This document shows positions 62,468 to 64,000 of a stretch of DNA of 64,000 nt, piece after piece. How positions within the stretch are numbered: the stretch's first letter is position 1; each line of letters begins with the position of its first letter. A program made the translations under genes and the position numbers. Below the pieces are notes generated by a model. The model did not search any database. It saw only the letters and a program-made list of their open reading frames with translations, and had not been told where the DNA came from. Origin of the DNA: Streptomyces sp. NBC_01210 (GTDB lineage: Bacteria > Actinomycetota > Actinomycetes > Streptomycetales > Streptomycetaceae); NCBI RefSeq assembly GCF_036010325.1, contig NZ_CP108549.1:4030001-4094000 (forward strand), given 5' to 3'.

Positions 62468-63055
62468 TCAGTCGGCGTAGTCCTTGAGCTTCTGCGTCTC
62501 CAGCGTGATCCCGACCGGGTCCGGGAGCTCGACAACAGCACCGAAGGAGCGAGTGGTGATGCTTCGGTACGAGCCGCCCTCGGGCTCGGCGTGGACGGTG
62601 ACCGCGTGGGTCTCACGGTCGACGAGGAGGTAGACCGGGATACCGGCTGCCGCATAGCCGTCGGGCTTCTCGACGCGGTCGCGCATGTCGGTGTCCGGGT
62701 CGCGCGAGGTGACCTCGACCGTCATCAGGACGCCGTCGGGCGCCGCCCACTCGCCCTGCAGAACGAAGTGGTCGATAGGCGCGAGAGTGCCGTCCGGACG
62801 GGCCCGCCCCCTGCGATACTTCTCGACCTTCAGGCCTTGCTCGGGGTAGAGGCGATGATCGGGCAGGCGCTGCATGCACTGTTCGAGGAGCCACATCACG
62901 ATGGCTCCGTGGACGCCGTCCGGCACGGGCTTGACCTGGACCTTTCCCAAGATGAACTCCAGCCGCACCATCTCTGGCGAACGGCGGGCGAGTTCCTCGA
63001 ACTCCTCGACCGACATCTGGGGCCGGGACGGCCGGGGGGTGGTCCTGGGGGTCAT
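62468..63055 (-). CDS. Uma2-family restriction-endonuclease-fold protein (195 aa)
   Basis: ATG at 63055 with GGAGGGGAGGAGG upstream. The Uma2 pattern is complete: SVEEFEELARRSPEMVRLEF, RARPDGTLAPIDHF, GVLMTVEVTSRDPDTDMRDR (PD-(D/E)xK core), KPDGYAAAGIPVYLLVDRET and the end strand. Function is unknown, as for the family; it is a paralogue of 12285-12851. It stands between a broken HATPase gene and a helix-turn-helix gene on the same strand. Confidence 0.88.
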   Translation of the reverse strand: MTPRTTPRPSRPQMSVEEFEELARRSPEMVRLEFILGKVQVKPVPDGVHGAIVMWLLEQCMQRLPDHRLYPEQGLKVEKYRRGRARPDGTLAPIDHFVLQGEWAAPDGVLMTVEVTSRDPDTDMRDRVEKPDGYAAAGIPVYLLVDRETHAVTVHAEPEGGSYRSITTRSFGAVVELPDPVGITLETQKLKDYAD

Positions 63056-63105
63056 GGCGTCGCCTCCTCCCCTCCATGGTGCCCTGACCGGCGCATCCCG
63101 CACGC

Positions 63106-63999
63106 TCATGCACGACTCCTCGGGGCCAGCCCGGCAGCCATGCGTGCGGCGTCGGCGTGCGCGGCCACGTCCGCCGGGCGCGGGCCGGGGCGGAAAGTGG
63201 CCGGGATGTCGTCCTCGTCCTCGCTGCGGCAGGCCTCGCACATCCCGTTGATGAGCGGCTCGTCCTCCTCGGTCGTGTCGCAGAACATGCAGACCATGAC
63301 GCTGCGCAGCACGGTCTCGGGCTCGCGGGCGGGCTTGGGCGGCATCTTGTCCTCCAGTCGTCGTTTCGCGATCCCCGCCGGGTTGTGGATCGCGTCGGGC
63401 AGTCCGTAAGTGAGGGCATTGATCAGGTGCTTCACGCTCGCGCCGTACTCCAGCCAGGTCGCGGCAAGGGGTTCCAGCCGCTCGCAGTCGGCGGCGGAGA
63501 GGGTCATCCGGGGGTCGGTACGGCCGAGGGCGGCGAGGGTTCGGTAGGCGGTGGTGCGCTGCGGTGCGGGCTCGGCGGCGGCCGGATCGGTAGCGGCCGG
63601 CTCCGTGACAGTCGGCGCATCGTCCGGGGCGTCATCAGGGGCGTCGAGCATCACGCCCCGTACGCTCCGGCAGAACTCCTGCCACCAGGCGGCACTGCGG
63701 GCGGTACGCGACCAGTACGTACGCGTCACCCAGCGCACTCCGTCGTCACGGACCACCTGCTCCTTGATCCGGCGCAGATGGCCCGCGTTCGTGAGTGCCT
63801 TGAGTGCGCTGCGGATCGCCGCCTGACCGTAGTCGGCGATGTGTTTGGCAAGGGTCTTGTGGTCCATCGCCGCGCCCTCGGGGAGGCGGTCGATGAACGC
63901 GGCGACGGCCGCTTCCCGCTTGAGCAGATGTGCGAAGTCGCCTTTGCGACGCGGGGATTGATCGGGCGCGGGACGCTTGCCGTAGCCCGGACTGGCCAT
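63106..63999 (-). CDS. Helix-turn-helix protein with C-terminal zinc ribbon (297 aa)
   Basis: The N-terminus is a winged-helix domain (AAVAAFIDRLPEGAAMDHKT, LAKHIADYGQAAIRSALKAL, GHLRRIKEQVVRDDGVRW). A middle helical region follows (CERLEPLAATWLEYGASVKH) and a C-terminal Cys pair set (VCMFCDTTEEDEPLINGMCE, ACRSEDEDD) forms a zinc ribbon. This is a common Streptomyces protein often encoded near mobile elements; DNA binding is likely, targets are unknown. The start at the window edge (63999, MASPGYGKRPAPDQSPRRKG) is typical of the family. Confidence 0.8.
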   Translation of the reverse strand: MASPGYGKRPAPDQSPRRKGDFAHLLKREAAVAAFIDRLPEGAAMDHKTLAKHIADYGQAAIRSALKALTNAGHLRRIKEQVVRDDGVRWVTRTYWSRTARSAAWWQEFCRSVRGVMLDAPDDAPDDAPTVTEPAATDPAAAEPAPQRTTAYRTLAALGRTDPRMTLSAADCERLEPLAATWLEYGASVKHLINALTYGLPDAIHNPAGIAKRRLEDKMPPKPAREPETVLRSVMVCMFCDTTEEDEPLINGMCEACRSEDEDDIPATFRPGPRPADVAAHADAARMAAGLAPRSRA

Positions 64000-64000
64000 G

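Noticed and set aside
1..64000. CRISPR arrays
   Set aside because: No regularly spaced repeats with unique spacers; the only tandem repeats are two or three contiguous units.

Overview
The base composition (about 70% G+C, strong G/C at third codon positions), the many GTG starts, the FO synthase, the XRE/DUF397 pair and the pSAM2-type element genes all point to a Streptomyces chromosome. The D-alanyl-D-alanine carboxypeptidase followed by a GPP34 protein, an XRE/DUF5753 regulator and a DUF397 protein looks like a conserved Streptomyces neighbourhood (from memory, the SCO4439-SCO4442 area of S. coelicolor).

Bases 1-31.5 kb are accessory DNA stacked at the 3' end of a tRNA-Arg(CCU) gene. Five copies of that tRNA 3' end lie in the same orientation, at 3098, 9925, 13014, 27436 and 31471. 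Each is followed by its own hairpin terminator, and no complete tRNA is present. The first two bracket a complete RHS polymorphic-toxin operon (SseB-like, ESX-like, RHS toxin, immunity). The second and third bracket a murA-like relic and a Uma2 gene. Right of the third is a ruined actinomycete integrative and conjugative element (AICE): truncated and frameshifted integrase, xis stub, repSA remnant and an iteron-like region. Between 15.6 and 27.4 kb are small secreted proteins, a sialidase-like exoenzyme, a Ser/Thr kinase, a duplicated remnant of the RHS/immunity locus and small hypotheticals. The fourth and fifth, more degenerate repeats bracket a beta-lactamase-like serine hydrolase and a two-gene VWA-TIR operon, the best candidate here for an undescribed defence or signalling system. 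The left edge (1-2.6 kb) holds AICE-style small genes and two GntR regulators that share a dyad operator region.

Bases 31.6-55.7 kb look like core chromosome: membrane and wall-associated proteins, the carboxypeptidase, a GPP34 protein, an XRE-DUF397 pair, a divergent EthD-like/SDR pair, a sodium:solute symporter, an ADP-ribosylglycohydrolase, two tandem STAND-like NTPase-TPR genes (the first frameshifted), the F420-pathway FO synthase FbiC and a membrane protein.

Bases 55.7-62.1 kb are a second RHS operon in the opposite orientation with the same order (SseB-like, ESX-like, RHS toxin, immunity) but a different toxin tip and immunity gene. Relics beyond it include a copy of the toxin gene's own 5' end and a broken HATPase gene. 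The window ends with a Uma2 gene and a zinc-ribbon helix-turn-helix protein. In both RHS operons the upstream genes and the WxG-containing N-termini suggest ESX/type VII export of the toxin, with the last gene protecting the producer.
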